Assembly: GCA_910583845.1 (NCBI GenBank)
Contig: CAJUAB010000007.1
Span: 116,804 to 180,803, forward strand
Length of the DNA stretch: 64,000 nt
Direction: 5' to 3'
DNA from: an uncultured Acetatifactor sp.
GTDB lineage: Bacteria > Bacillota > Clostridia > Lachnospirales > Lachnospiraceae
Positions 1-8,529 of this stretch are shown here, one piece after another. Under the pieces are notes generated by a model. It made no database searches and was not told where the DNA came from. It saw only the letters and a list, made by a program, of their open reading frames with translations. How positions within the stretch are numbered: the stretch's first letter is position 1; each line of letters begins with the position of its first letter. The position numbers were made by a program, and so were the translations under genes.

Positions 1-11
1 CTTATATACCG

Positions 12-1196
12 CTATCGCTTTTTCAGCTTCTTGATTTCCACGCTCTCCACAAATGCCTGCACTCTGGTGCGAAGCTGCCCTGCGTTGCCCGCCGCGTAGG
101 GCCGGTCGATGCTGAGAACGGGATAGCCGTACTCCTCCCGCATGACGCGGCTGGCATAGGCCCGTTCGTAGCCCCAGTAGTCACAGAATTTGATCTGCTG
201 ATAGATGATGCCGTCCGCGTGAAAGCGCCGGGCCAGGCTGTCCATATATTCGTGCCGCCCTTTGATTTTATCCGTATTCATAAACCGGGGGCACTGCCCG
301 CCTTCCATATAATGCCGACAGATGCCGGTGAGCGTATCCTCGCCCTCCCGGAGCCGGATTTCCTCCCGGCCCGGGAAAGAACCCAGACAAAAGCGGTCAG
401 CCACCACCAAAGCCCCCGCCTCCTCGATCATCCGGATCAGCTCGGGATCGTCAATTTCCGAGCCCGCCAGCACCACCCTTGCCCGGTGGCGGGGGCGCTG
501 GTCCGGCAGGCGGTCCCGCAGCTCCGTCAGGGTCTCCTCCAGAACAGGGATCAGAGGCTCCTTGGGGCAGCAATAGGTGGCCAGACAGAGCACGGCAAAT
601 TCATAACCGGTAATCCGGGGATTTTCCTCCCGGCGGAAATCTCCGATTTCCGTGAGCAGCCCGCTGATGCGGTTATGCAGGGCCACGGCTTCCTGCAGCG
701 CCCGGTCGGAGGTGTCGATGGAAAAGTGTTTCTCCAAAGGCTCCAGCACATACTGGCGCATCTGCCGCACATAGTGCCGCAGGGCCGTCTCGTCGGACTT
801 CATGGGTACATCCGCGTAGGTGACGAAAAAGCCCTCCCTGCCGCAAAGCCCCAGATGCTCAATGTTTTCCACACAGCGGTTCATCTGGGCGCAGGAGTCC
901 GGCGTCAGCATACAGTCCAGAAACTGGTAGCCGCCCTCTATGGCCCGCTCCAGGATGGCCCGGCAGGCCTCGCACATGATGCTGGTCATGTAGTAGGTGC
1001 CCATCTCCATAGAGCCGGTTCTGGGCGCGCGCAGCCGCACGGAAAAGCAGCCCGGCAGATTTATGAGCGGTTCCGGGATCAGGGAGCAGGTGCTGCCGAT
1101 GGCAATTTCGCCTCTGTCCCTGGCCTGCCGCACCAGATCGTTATGCGCCTCCTGAAGCAGAGCTTCCAGTCTGTAAATCTGTTTTAAATCTTTCAT
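12..1196 (-). CDS. 2-hydroxyacyl-CoA dehydratase family (HgdB/BcrC-like) iron-sulfur protein
   Basis: Predicted 394-residue cytoplasmic protein of the 2-hydroxyglutaryl-CoA dehydratase D-subunit family, whose members carry cysteine-ligated iron-sulfur clusters and do ATP-driven low-potential reductions. Visible family features are an N-terminal CSLIPEPLINLPGC segment (Cys37, Cys50), a cysteine-rich stretch near residues 75-108 (CEAC, DSCAQMNRC) and a C-terminal KFCDYWGYE motif (Cys near 338). I chose the ATG at 1196 because a GAGGG site lies just upstream; an in-frame ATG at 1244 exists but has no clear site. The gene follows the CooC-like ATPase at 1274-2032 on the same strand, 77 bp away, so the two are probably co-transcribed. 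No partner second subunit is present, so a single-subunit reductase or double-cubane-type protein is more likely than a classical dehydratase. Substrate unknown. Confidence 0.8.
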   Translation of the reverse strand: MKDLKQIYRLEALLQEAHNDLVRQARDRGEIAIGSTCSLIPEPLINLPGCFSVRLRAPRTGSMEMGTYYMTSIMCEACRAILERAIEGGYQFLDCMLTPDSCAQMNRCVENIEHLGLCGREGFFVTYADVPMKSDETALRHYVRQMRQYVLEPLEKHFSIDTSDRALQEAVALHNRISGLLTEIGDFRREENPRITGYEFAVLCLATYCCPKEPLIPVLEETLTELRDRLPDQRPRHRARVVLAGSEIDDPELIRMIEEAGALVVADRFCLGSFPGREEIRLREGEDTLTGICRHYMEGGQCPRFMNTDKIKGRHEYMDSLARRFHADGIIYQQIKFCDYWGYERAYASRVMREEYGYPVLSIDRPYAAGNAGQLRTRVQAFVESVEIKKLKKR

Positions 1197-1273
1197 TTTA
1201 CCCTCTATCCGCATACCATGGGCTTTCCCATGATATAGCACCAATCCGTATTGGGACGTCCGAAACCTCCGTC

Positions 1274-2032
1274 TCAGACTTCCAGTTTCTCCAGCGCCTG
1301 GCGTACGCCCCGGGACATCACGGAATCCGAATCCATGAAAAAGACGTTCTGTCCGGTGATGTCAAAAGCGCACAGATCACTGTCCTGACCGATGTAGGCC
1401 AGCACCGGCAGATCTCCCAGCTCCAGGTATTTTCTGACCGACTCATCCGGCAGACGGTTTACAATTACACCCAGCTTTTCGTACATGACAAGATTGTCGG
1501 CTACAGACTTGATGGTCCGGATCACCTGGGTTCCCTTTTTGCTGGCATCCGTCACCAGGATCAGGTGCGTCACTTTTTCCATGACCCGGCGGTTGATCTG
1601 CTCGATGCCCGCTTCTCCGTCGATGACGATATAGTCGAAATTGTCCGCCACCAGCGCGATGACTTCCTTTAAATAGGAATTGATTTTACAGTAGCAGCCC
1701 GCGCTCTCCGGGCGTCCCACGGCGATAAAGCTGAAATCCTCTGTCTCCACCATGGCGTCATAAATATGGTATTTTGCCTCCCCCAGCAGTTCCACGGCGG
1801 ATCTGGTATCCCCGTTCTCCACGGAGGCCACCACTTGTCTGCGGATATCGTCGATGGTCAGGGACACATCAATCCCCAGGGCTGTAGCCAGTCCCACCGC
1901 CGGGTCCGCGTCAATAGCTAGAATTTTTTTGTCCGGATACTTTTCCGTCAGGGCTCTCACGGTTACTGCGGCCAGGGAGGTCTTGCCTACGCCGCCCTTG
2001 CCGGAGAGAGCGATAATTTTGGTGGTGTTCAT
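1274..2032 (-). CDS. CooC/MinD-type P-loop ATPase
   Basis: Predicted 252-residue SIMIBI-class ATPase. The N-terminus is IIALSGKGGVGKTS, the deviant Walker A motif (KGGVGKT) of MinD, CooC and NifH relatives, followed by a DADPAVGLATALG switch segment that resembles CooC, the nickel-insertion accessory ATPase of carbon monoxide dehydrogenase. The start is the ATG at 2032, which begins the conserved fold and has AAAGGATGAG upstream; the longer frame to 2170 has no family similarity. It sits directly upstream of the dehydratase-family iron-sulfur protein. I infer it serves as maturation factor or ATP-dependent activator for that protein, in place of the ASKHA-type activator (HgdC) usual in this family. 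No CO dehydrogenase gene is in the window. Confidence 0.8.
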   Translation of the reverse strand: MNTTKIIALSGKGGVGKTSLAAVTVRALTEKYPDKKILAIDADPAVGLATALGIDVSLTIDDIRRQVVASVENGDTRSAVELLGEAKYHIYDAMVETEDFSFIAVGRPESAGCYCKINSYLKEVIALVADNFDYIVIDGEAGIEQINRRVMEKVTHLILVTDASKKGTQVIRTIKSVADNLVMYEKLGVIVNRLPDESVRKYLELGDLPVLAYIGQDSDLCAFDITGQNVFFMDSDSVMSRGVRQALEKLEV

Positions 2033-2189
2033 AGTCTCATCCTTTCTGGAAACAGGCTTATGTTCCCTGCGGCAGACGATATTTTTCACCTGCCGGACGG
2101 AAAGCCTCTCAGACAGATCTTTGTGCCCGGCGCAATCCATCGGGAAAAAACACGGCCTTCCCGGGTCCATGTCCGGGCGCTACAGTTAT

Positions 2190-2218
2190 AATATATCTTT
2201 TTTTCCCTTATTAAGCAA
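2190..2218 (-). promoter_or_regulatory. Putative sigma-A promoter for the CooC-like operon
   Basis: On the minus strand TTGCTT (2213-2218) and TATATT (2190-2195) are separated by 17 bp. They lie about 160 bp upstream of the ATPase start. Read by eye from consensus similarity only. Confidence 0.45.
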
Positions 2219-2267
2219 TGTTTTTTTCGGGTTTCTTTTCCCGTCGCCCAAAGGGCCGGAATATGTA

Positions 2268-2296
2268 TTGTAATCCTGCTGTAAATCGGTTATACT
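2268..2296 (+). promoter_or_regulatory. Putative sigma-A promoter for the TIR/RyR cluster
   Basis: TTGTAA (2268-2273) and TATACT (2291-2296) are separated by exactly 17 bp. The predicted transcript would have an untranslated leader of roughly 165 bases before the TIR gene. It diverges from the promoter at 2190-2218. Confidence 0.5.
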
Positions 2297-2466
2297 TATA
2301 CTCACAATGGGTTGGATTTTCCGTGCCGTCCGGCGCGTGATACCTGATTACGCAGCATATGGCGGGAACATTTCTGCGTACGGAGGTACAGCGCGGGAAG
2401 GTTGAATAAAATGCGTATTCAACTATTGATTTGAGTGTGCGCCGCAGCGCACAGATGGGTGTAAAG

Positions 2467-4170
2467 ATGAAAAGAAAGTATGATGTGTTTATCTCCTATC
2501 GCAGGGACGGGGGCGAGGCAACGGCCAAAACACTGTTTGACACGCTGGCCCGCAGGGGATATCAGGTTTTTTTTGATGTGGAATCCCTGCGCTCGGGTGA
2601 CTTTAACAAGGCGCTCTATTCCGTCATAGATGAGTGCAGGGATTTTGTGCTGATCCTGTCTCCGAACGCGTTGGCCAGATGTGAAAACGAAAACGACTGG
2701 GTCAGGCTGGAGATTGAGCATGCCCTGGAAAAGGGCCTGAACATTGTTCCCATTATGCTCAGAGGCTTTGAGTTTCCGGCAGAATTGCCTCCTTCCATGG
2801 AGGCTGTCCGCTATAAGAACGGTCTTCAATCCAACTACGACTTCTTTGATGCATTTATTGACAAACTTCAGACCTTTTTACTGTCCAGGCCGACGGGGAG
2901 AAGAAGGCGGGGGTTCTTTTTTGCAGGCTGCGCCGCGCTGGCCATAATGGCGGCGATTGTCATTTTGGTGTGGCCAAAGGCACCCGGAGGGAGGGGGGAT
3001 GACGGCGAGCCCCGGGAGCCGTCTGCTGCGGCCACGGCTGAGGGCTCTGAGGGATTTATGGCGCAGGAGACAGGGGCCGCGGCAGACGTGCCGGAGCAGG
3101 AAGAGCCCACGCCCCGGCCGGAAGCGGTTTATCGCAATCTTCTCATGGCGGACCCTGGGGAAATAACTGATTTTGCCGGAAATGTATTGGGAATAGAAGG
3201 GCTTCAGCGTTCCTCTGTCGTGACGGTCACCTTTCTGGACCAAATGGACAGTGTTCCGGCGGAGGCGGCGGATGTATCCGCGGAGCAGAATGGTTTTATA
3301 AAGGCATGGGCCGAACCTGGTGGGCTGACCAGGGAGGCCACACCGGGGTTTGATCTGTATATAGCGTCCCGGGGGCAGATCGTGGCAAGCTCCTGCGAGG
3401 CACTGTTTGCCAATTACAAAAACCTGGAAGAGATCCATTTCAATCATTGCTTCTATACGGATGGCGCTGTCAGCATGGAGCGGATGTTTGACCGGTGCAC
3501 CAGCCTTACAGGCCTTGACCTGAGTGATTTTAACACGGAAGACGTGGTCAGCATGGCAGGAATGTTTACGGAGTGCAGAAGTCTGAGGGAATTGGACTTG
3601 AGCGCTTTTGACACCGGGAAGGTGAAAAGTATGTGGAATATGTTCGGCGCATGTGAGAACCTGAAAGAAATGGATATAAGCGGGTTCGATATGGCCAATG
3701 TGGAGAACGTGGAGTTCCTGTTCAATTTATGTAACGCGCTGGAAACGGTCAGGCTGGATGGGCTGGATATGGGAAATGTCATCACCATGAGATGTATGTT
3801 CCAGTCATGCAAAAGCCTGGAAAGTGTGGATCTGAGCGGTCTGCGCACCGAGCGGGTGGAGAATATGGCCTCTGTCTTCAATAACTGTACGGCATTGCGG
3901 AAAGTCAATATGAGCGGATTGAACACGGAGAATGTGACAAACATGGAATATATGTTTCAGGGCTGCAGCAGTCTGACGGAGCTTGACTTGAGCAGTCTGG
4001 ATACGGGGAAGGTCACGACAATGCGCGGCATGTTCCGAAGCTGCACAAGTCTGGAGACACTTGATCTGAGCGGCCTTGAAACAGGCGGGGAGACGGATAC
4101 GGAGGATATGTTTTATAATTGTCCCCGTCTGAGCCGGAATGATGAGACGGGAACATCAGACACTGATTGA
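2467..4170 (+). CDS. TIR domain - transmembrane - DUF285/BspA-type LRR protein
   Basis: Predicted 567-residue single-pass membrane protein. Residues 4-138 form a TIR domain: YDVFISYRR opening strand, SPNALARC segment, and WVRLEIEHAL with Glu82 in the position of the NADase glutamate. A basic RRRR patch precedes one hydrophobic helix (about 149-169), which by the positive-inside rule puts the TIR domain in the cytoplasm. A Pro/Glu/Ala-rich linker follows, then from about residue 315 to the end some nine repeats of 24-25 residues of the type MFxxCxSLxxLDLSxFxTxxVxxM, the DUF285/BspA-like leucine-rich repeat, predicted outside. Start chosen at ATG 2467 because the TIR fold begins there; ATG 2455 and TTG 2431 are in frame, and none has a strong ribosome site. 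The RyR gene follows after 55 bp. Ligand and activity are unknown. Confidence 0.8.
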   Translation: MKRKYDVFISYRRDGGEATAKTLFDTLARRGYQVFFDVESLRSGDFNKALYSVIDECRDFVLILSPNALARCENENDWVRLEIEHALEKGLNIVPIMLRGFEFPAELPPSMEAVRYKNGLQSNYDFFDAFIDKLQTFLLSRPTGRRRRGFFFAGCAALAIMAAIVILVWPKAPGGRGDDGEPREPSAAATAEGSEGFMAQETGAAADVPEQEEPTPRPEAVYRNLLMADPGEITDFAGNVLGIEGLQRSSVVTVTFLDQMDSVPAEAADVSAEQNGFIKAWAEPGGLTREATPGFDLYIASRGQIVASSCEALFANYKNLEEIHFNHCFYTDGAVSMERMFDRCTSLTGLDLSDFNTEDVVSMAGMFTECRSLRELDLSAFDTGKVKSMWNMFGACENLKEMDISGFDMANVENVEFLFNLCNALETVRLDGLDMGNVITMRCMFQSCKSLESVDLSGLRTERVENMASVFNNCTALRKVNMSGLNTENVTNMEYMFQGCSSLTELDLSSLDTGKVTTMRGMFRSCTSLETLDLSGLETGGETDTEDMFYNCPRLSRNDETGTSDTD

Positions 4171-4225
4171 TGCGGCACACAGGAAACAGGACCACATATA
4201 TTACGCAAGCGAGGAGGGAGAATCC

Positions 4226-4519
4226 ATGGAGTACATACCGCACCCTGTTGATCTCACAGATGTGAGACTGAGCGAGGATCTGGAGAGGGATCTGGAGAGA
4301 ATCGCCAAAAACATTCATGATACCTGGGCGTTGCAGCGAAAGCAAAAGGGCTGGGAATACGGCGAGCATTTTGACGAGGGAAGATTAAGACATCCCTGTA
4401 TGCTGGAATATGAGGAGCTGCCGGAGCTGGAGAAGGACATGGACCGGGCGACAGCCATCCAGACCATCAAGATGCTGCTCTGGATGGGCTACAGCATCGA
4501 GAAAAGAGACAGGCCATGA
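4226..4519 (+). CDS. Small RyR (ryanodine receptor repeat) domain protein
   Basis: Predicted 97-residue protein consisting almost entirely of one RyR domain. Recognisable landmarks are the YIPHPVDLTDV opening, LARxxHDxWA-like region (IAKNIHDTWALQRKQKGW), YGEHFDEGRLRHPCMLEYEEL and the terminal TIKMLLWMGYSIEK helix. ATG 4226 is preceded by GGAGGGAGAATCC, a strong ribosome site, so the longer frame from 4139 that overlaps the TIR gene is not used. Bacterial RyR domains have been described beside TIR, SLOG and SLATT-type genes in nucleotide-centred conflict systems (Burroughs and Aravind), where they are thought to bind a nucleotide-derived ligand; that role here is inference. It overlaps the next gene by ATGA, so translation is coupled. 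Confidence 0.85.
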   Translation: MEYIPHPVDLTDVRLSEDLERDLERIAKNIHDTWALQRKQKGWEYGEHFDEGRLRHPCMLEYEELPELEKDMDRATAIQTIKMLLWMGYSIEKRDRP

Positions 4520-6198
4520 GGCTCAGAATTGCCCTGGCGGGGGAACTGCCGGATGACCGGCACATATTCGGTCAGATAGACCTGCTCATCGGACAGGTCA
4601 GCGGATACTTCGGGAAGCGCCGCGCGGATGCCGCTCTCCAGATGATTGTGAGTCCCGCGTACACGGGAGGGGCCTGGAATAAATGGAACGAGGCGCATGG
4701 GTTCCCGCTGTGCGCTTATAACATGCGGGGCAGAGCCTCCTACGCGGGGCAATGCCAGCAGACGGTCAACATGGATACTCCCCTGCGGAGCCTGCTGGGC
4801 GAGGCAATCTGCCACAAGGCGGATGCCCTGCTCCTGATCTGGAACGAGGATGCGGCCGAGATGTCCGGTGCCGTGTGGGAGCTTATGAGGATAGCCTATG
4901 ACCGGCAGACTCCCTGCATCTGGATTTCCAGTAAGACCTGGCAGATTTACTGCCTGTGGGAGGCGTATTACAAAAAATACAGTCCCCTGTACCTGGAAAA
5001 ATTTTGTGAGCCTCTTCCGGACAGAGAACTTAAGCCGGAGACTGTCGGGCAGAAAAAGGGGAAGGTGCTTGCTTTCTGGGAAGAGCGCAGCACGAAATAT
5101 CTGAAAAAGTACAATGCGGACATGGAGACCTGCAAGGGCGGTCAGGACCGGCTGGCGCGGACGGGCCTTGAGAGGGAGAACACAGCCGCGGAGGGTGAGG
5201 CGGTCCGCCGGATGCTGCTGGACATATTCAACCGGTATGACGAGGCGGCCATAGAATTTAACAGAAGATTCCGGGCCATGGCTTATCAGAAAAGCGTATT
5301 GCCATTTGCGGCGGCTATATTTCTGGCAGCCGGCTCTTATTCCGTAAGCCTGCTGGGAGGTTTTTTCTCCAGGATTATGCCAGGGTATGCCGCGAATGCA
5401 GGTACGCTGGCTTCAGCGCTTGCGGGTGCCTGCCTCCTCGTTTACGGATGCCTGAACTATTATGCTTACCGCCTGTCAAAGAGCGGGCGGATTCGCCGGT
5501 GGCAGGAAGGATATATCAATAACCGGTATGTGGCGGAGATTTTCCGGATTCTGATCTGCTTCATGCCCTATGGTGTGGAATTGGATCTGCGCAGGATGTG
5601 TGCCGGCAACCGGCAGCTGCATATGTCTGTCAGGCATCTGGCCGACGAGGCGGAGCCGAAGGAGCTGATCCTGGATCAGGAGCATATGCATTATGCTCTG
5701 CGGCATATCAGGGAAATGCTGGAAGACCAGAGGCTGTACCATGAATTTTCCATCAGGCGCTATCAGGGCGTTGTGGGGCATCTTGAAAAATGGAGAAAGC
5801 TGGCCTCGTATATAGGCTTTGGAATCGCGCTGGGACAGGGAGGCCTGCAGTTTCTATCCACGTTGTCAGCCGCGTTCAGATCCTATGGGGATGGAATTTT
5901 CAGCAGCTTTTTGAGCATGCTTGCCCTGCTTGTGCCTGCCTGGGCCGCATATTTTGCCGCCAAGGAGCAGCAGAATCTTTTTAAATTCAATCTTGACAAT
6001 CACCGCAGGATGCTAAAGAGGATCGGCGCAATGCAGGAGAGGGTGGAGAACGCCATGGGACAGGGGGATATACCACTGGAGATATTCAACGTTATGGCGG
6101 GAGAACTGGCTGAAATGATGCTGCTGGGAGACACAATCGGCTGGCAGAAGCAATATATGGGAATCGATGCCGCAAAGCCGGAACGGAAGCAGGCGTAG
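4516..6198 (+). CDS. Four-helix membrane protein with SLOG-like N-terminal domain, SLATT-like
   Basis: Predicted 560-residue protein. Residues 1-160 look like a Rossmann-type nucleotide-sensing domain (RIALAGE start, ADALLLIWNEDAAEMSGAVWE, TPCIWISSK), similar in character to SLOG or TIR-like sensors. A charged, probably helical region follows. Two helix pairs are seen at about 261-285/294-317 and 429-452/461-481. The C-terminus has helical segments ending in ELAEMMLLGDTIGWQKQ, the kind of tail found after the helices of SLATT-family pore-like effectors. The start ATG overlaps the RyR stop codon (ATGA at 4516-4519). With TIR and RyR neighbours I infer a sensor-linked membrane effector. The domain calls are by pattern only; a structure or profile search could change them. 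Confidence 0.6.
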   Translation: MRLRIALAGELPDDRHIFGQIDLLIGQVSGYFGKRRADAALQMIVSPAYTGGAWNKWNEAHGFPLCAYNMRGRASYAGQCQQTVNMDTPLRSLLGEAICHKADALLLIWNEDAAEMSGAVWELMRIAYDRQTPCIWISSKTWQIYCLWEAYYKKYSPLYLEKFCEPLPDRELKPETVGQKKGKVLAFWEERSTKYLKKYNADMETCKGGQDRLARTGLERENTAAEGEAVRRMLLDIFNRYDEAAIEFNRRFRAMAYQKSVLPFAAAIFLAAGSYSVSLLGGFFSRIMPGYAANAGTLASALAGACLLVYGCLNYYAYRLSKSGRIRRWQEGYINNRYVAEIFRILICFMPYGVELDLRRMCAGNRQLHMSVRHLADEAEPKELILDQEHMHYALRHIREMLEDQRLYHEFSIRRYQGVVGHLEKWRKLASYIGFGIALGQGGLQFLSTLSAAFRSYGDGIFSSFLSMLALLVPAWAAYFAAKEQQNLFKFNLDNHRRMLKRIGAMQERVENAMGQGDIPLEIFNVMAGELAEMMLLGDTIGWQKQYMGIDAAKPERKQA

Positions 6199-6308
6199 CT
6201 GCGGCTGTATCCGGCCGCCGGAATATCACATGGCTCAGAGGCCGGAGAACAGCAGAACCGCAGGCTTTCATGCGCTCCTCTTCGGCACAAAGATTCCATA
6301 AATCCCCG

Positions 6309-6346
6309 CATCTGACAGAGAGTATTTTTCAGACATGCTCTGAGAG
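6309..6346. repeat. Dispersed intergenic repeat, half-element copy A
   Basis: CATCTGACAGAGAGTATTTT followed by TCAGACATGCTCTGAGAG. It matches one arm of the 160-bp palindrome at 10461-10620 and lies in the 177-bp gap before the transglutaminase-like gene. Related copies are at 11749, 31543, 46087 and 61583. Confidence 0.6.
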
Positions 6347-6375
6347 GGCGGACAGAACAGGAAAGGGAAGACTGG

Positions 6376-7485
6376 ATGGACAGGCGATTGATCGGAAAAT
6401 GGTATAAGGAAGAAATGGGGGAGACCATCAATATTTTTGATGAGACACCGCTGAAAATGAAGATGTCGTTTACATCAAGCGGCCATTATAATTTTGAACC
6501 AAACTGTGTCTATGAAAAAGACGGGTATCTGTGTTATGAGATCAACGACGAATACTATCGTATGGTTTATCAGATAAAATATGTGGAGGGCCGCCTGGAA
6601 GGTTTTTACACCCAGCATGGCAAAACAACGCCCGTGAAGTATGAAAAAGTTGGCGATGTACCCGAAGATGAGCCTTATAAATATATTCCGACGGAAAAAT
6701 ATGTACCGGGCACAGATGAAGCCAGAATCGACATTTTGAAACGATATACCGGATACGACAGAAGTGAGGAACAGGGTTATCGCGACGAATATGTCTTAGG
6801 GGGCGAGATCCCAAAGATTCTGGAGAAATATAATTATTCCGGGTACATAAAAGACATGGACAGCGCCCGGGATGAGATCGTATTCCGGCTTCTGGATTTT
6901 GTCTGCGACCATTTCGGACATAACGGCTCCGGCGGACTGGGCTCCGGAAGAAGGATCGCGGATCTCATAGAGTTCTGTGAAAAAAACAACAGCCAGAGTA
7001 ACTGCAGGGGACTGGCCATTCTCCTGGCTTCGCTCCTGCGTCTGAACGGAATAAAGGCGCGGCATATCACCTGCATGCCATACGAAGACCCCTTTGACGA
7101 CTGTCATGTGGTAGTGGACTGCCTTTTGCCGTCGGGGAAACGGATCATGCTTGACCCCACATGGCGGTTGTATCTTAAAGACAAAGAGGGTGAATATGTA
7201 TCCCTTCCGCGCCTTCGGGAGCTTCTGGCAGCGGAAGAACCGATTTTTGAGAATTCCTCCGCCGGTTATAATGGAGCAGGGTTCGCGAAAGAGCATTATA
7301 GAGATTATATGATAAAGAACACTTTCCGCTTCGCGCGCTGCACGTTAAACAAAGAGGGCGTTGACGGGCGGTCGGAGGATTCGAGGGAGATCGAATTGAT
7401 TCCCCGGGGCTATCCCACCGAAAAGTTCTCCGAGCATAAAAAAGCCGACTTCGTCTATAATGATATGGAATTCTGGCAAATGTGA
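6376..7485 (+). CDS. Transglutaminase-like cysteine protease-fold protein
   Basis: Predicted 369-residue protein without signal peptide or membrane helix. Residues 1-95 form a beta-rich, lipocalin-like start (LIGKWYKEE...). Residues 200-265 carry the transglutaminase-like triad: Cys210 in SNCRGLAILLASLL, His244 in DDCHVVVDCLLPSG and Asp260 in IMLDPTW, all at normal spacing. The ATG at 6376 follows a GGGAAG site. It is 177 bp downstream of the SLOG-like/4TM gene on the same strand, separated by a dispersed repeat, so its membership in that operon is uncertain. The family includes peptidases, deamidases and cross-linking enzymes; no substrate can be assigned. Confidence 0.75.
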   Translation: MDRRLIGKWYKEEMGETINIFDETPLKMKMSFTSSGHYNFEPNCVYEKDGYLCYEINDEYYRMVYQIKYVEGRLEGFYTQHGKTTPVKYEKVGDVPEDEPYKYIPTEKYVPGTDEARIDILKRYTGYDRSEEQGYRDEYVLGGEIPKILEKYNYSGYIKDMDSARDEIVFRLLDFVCDHFGHNGSGGLGSGRRIADLIEFCEKNNSQSNCRGLAILLASLLRLNGIKARHITCMPYEDPFDDCHVVVDCLLPSGKRIMLDPTWRLYLKDKEGEYVSLPRLRELLAAEEPIFENSSAGYNGAGFAKEHYRDYMIKNTFRFARCTLNKEGVDGRSEDSREIELIPRGYPTEKFSEHKKADFVYNDMEFWQM

Positions 7486-7553
7486 GGGCGGCTGCGGTCA
7501 GTACATGACGGTCTGCCGCAGGGAGTGGAGACGAAACCAAAAGGAGGAAAAAC

Positions 7554-8390
7554 ATGGCACTGTTACAGGCAAATTTTATGTCCCGGTCACTGATGAGAAC
7601 TGTACCGGTAAATATTATTCTTCCGGTGGACAAGCTGGCCTTTCCGGGCACGGCGCACAGAGAGGCGACCTCCTACAAGACGCTGTATCTTCTGCATGGC
7701 ATCTTCGGAAACTATATGGACTGGGTGTCGGGAACCAATATCCAGCGGTGGGCGGAGGAAAAGGACCTGGCGGTGGTAATGCCCTCCGGGGACAATATGT
7801 TTTATGTGGATCAGAGAGAAAGCCTGAACCTCTATGGGGAATTTATCGGAAAAGAGCTGGTGGAGCTGACCAGAAAGGCCTTTCCCCTGTCTCACAGGCG
7901 GGAAGACACCTTTATTGCCGGCCTGTCCATGGGGGGATACGGAGCCATGCGCAACGGCCTGAAATACCACGAAACCTTTGGCTATATCGCGGGTCTGTCC
8001 GCCGCGATGCCGGTGGAGGGCCTGGAGGAGAGGACCAACGACACACCGGTGGACATCAACCGGAGGGACTTTGCGGAGAGCATCTTCGGAGACCTGCGCA
8101 AAGTAAAGGACAGTGACATGAATCCCAAATGGCTGGTGGAGAGGCTGAGAGAGCAGGGAGCGGAGCTGCCGAAGATGTATCTGGCCTGCGGAACCGGGGA
8201 CTCGCTGCTGGAACCGGGCCGTGAGATGAGGGACTATCTGAGGCAGGCGGGCATGGATGTGACTTACGAGGAGGGTCCCGGCGGACACGAGTGGGACTTC
8301 TGGAACCGTTATATCAAGAAGGTGCTGGACTGGCTGCCCCTTCAGGAAGAGGCAGAAGCCGGAATAAGCAGCGGGAATGTGGGAATATGA
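7554..8390 (+). CDS. Alpha/beta-hydrolase esterase (putative esterase/EstA family)
   Basis: Predicted 278-residue cytoplasmic esterase of the PF00756-like family that includes tributyrin and S-formylglutathione esterases. The oxyanion segment YLLHGIFGNYMDW, the nucleophile elbow AGLSMGGYGAM and the C-terminal GGHEWDFWN histidine are all present; LACGTGDSLL marks the likely acid region. No signal peptide. The ATG at 7554 follows AAAGGAGGAAAAAC. It is the last gene before a long GC-rich palindrome that probably ends transcription. Natural substrate unknown; small acyl esters are typical. Confidence 0.85.
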   Translation: MALLQANFMSRSLMRTVPVNIILPVDKLAFPGTAHREATSYKTLYLLHGIFGNYMDWVSGTNIQRWAEEKDLAVVMPSGDNMFYVDQRESLNLYGEFIGKELVELTRKAFPLSHRREDTFIAGLSMGGYGAMRNGLKYHETFGYIAGLSAAMPVEGLEERTNDTPVDINRRDFAESIFGDLRKVKDSDMNPKWLVERLREQGAELPKMYLACGTGDSLLEPGREMRDYLRQAGMDVTYEEGPGGHEWDFWNRYIKKVLDWLPLQEEAEAGISSGNVGI

Positions 8391-8423
8391 CAGACGGAGA
8401 ACAGGAAGCGGCCTTATGCCTCC

Positions 8424-8494
8424 CCGGCGCGTACGGCCCGGCCGGACTGTACATGCCGGGAAAGCATAAGGCCCGGCCTGGCTGTACGCGCCGG
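8424..8494. terminator. Long GC-rich palindrome between convergent genes
   Basis: CCGGCGCGTAC (8424-8434) pairs with GTACGCGCCGG (8484-8494), and the inner GGCCCGGCCGG-type arms extend the stem. It lies between the esterase stop (8390) and the stop of the minus-strand XRE gene (8530), so it probably works as a bidirectional terminator, although no clear T-tract follows. Confidence 0.6.
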
Positions 8495-8529
8495 AGAAAG
8501 CAAGGCCGGCCGCTGCCTGTCAGAGTATT

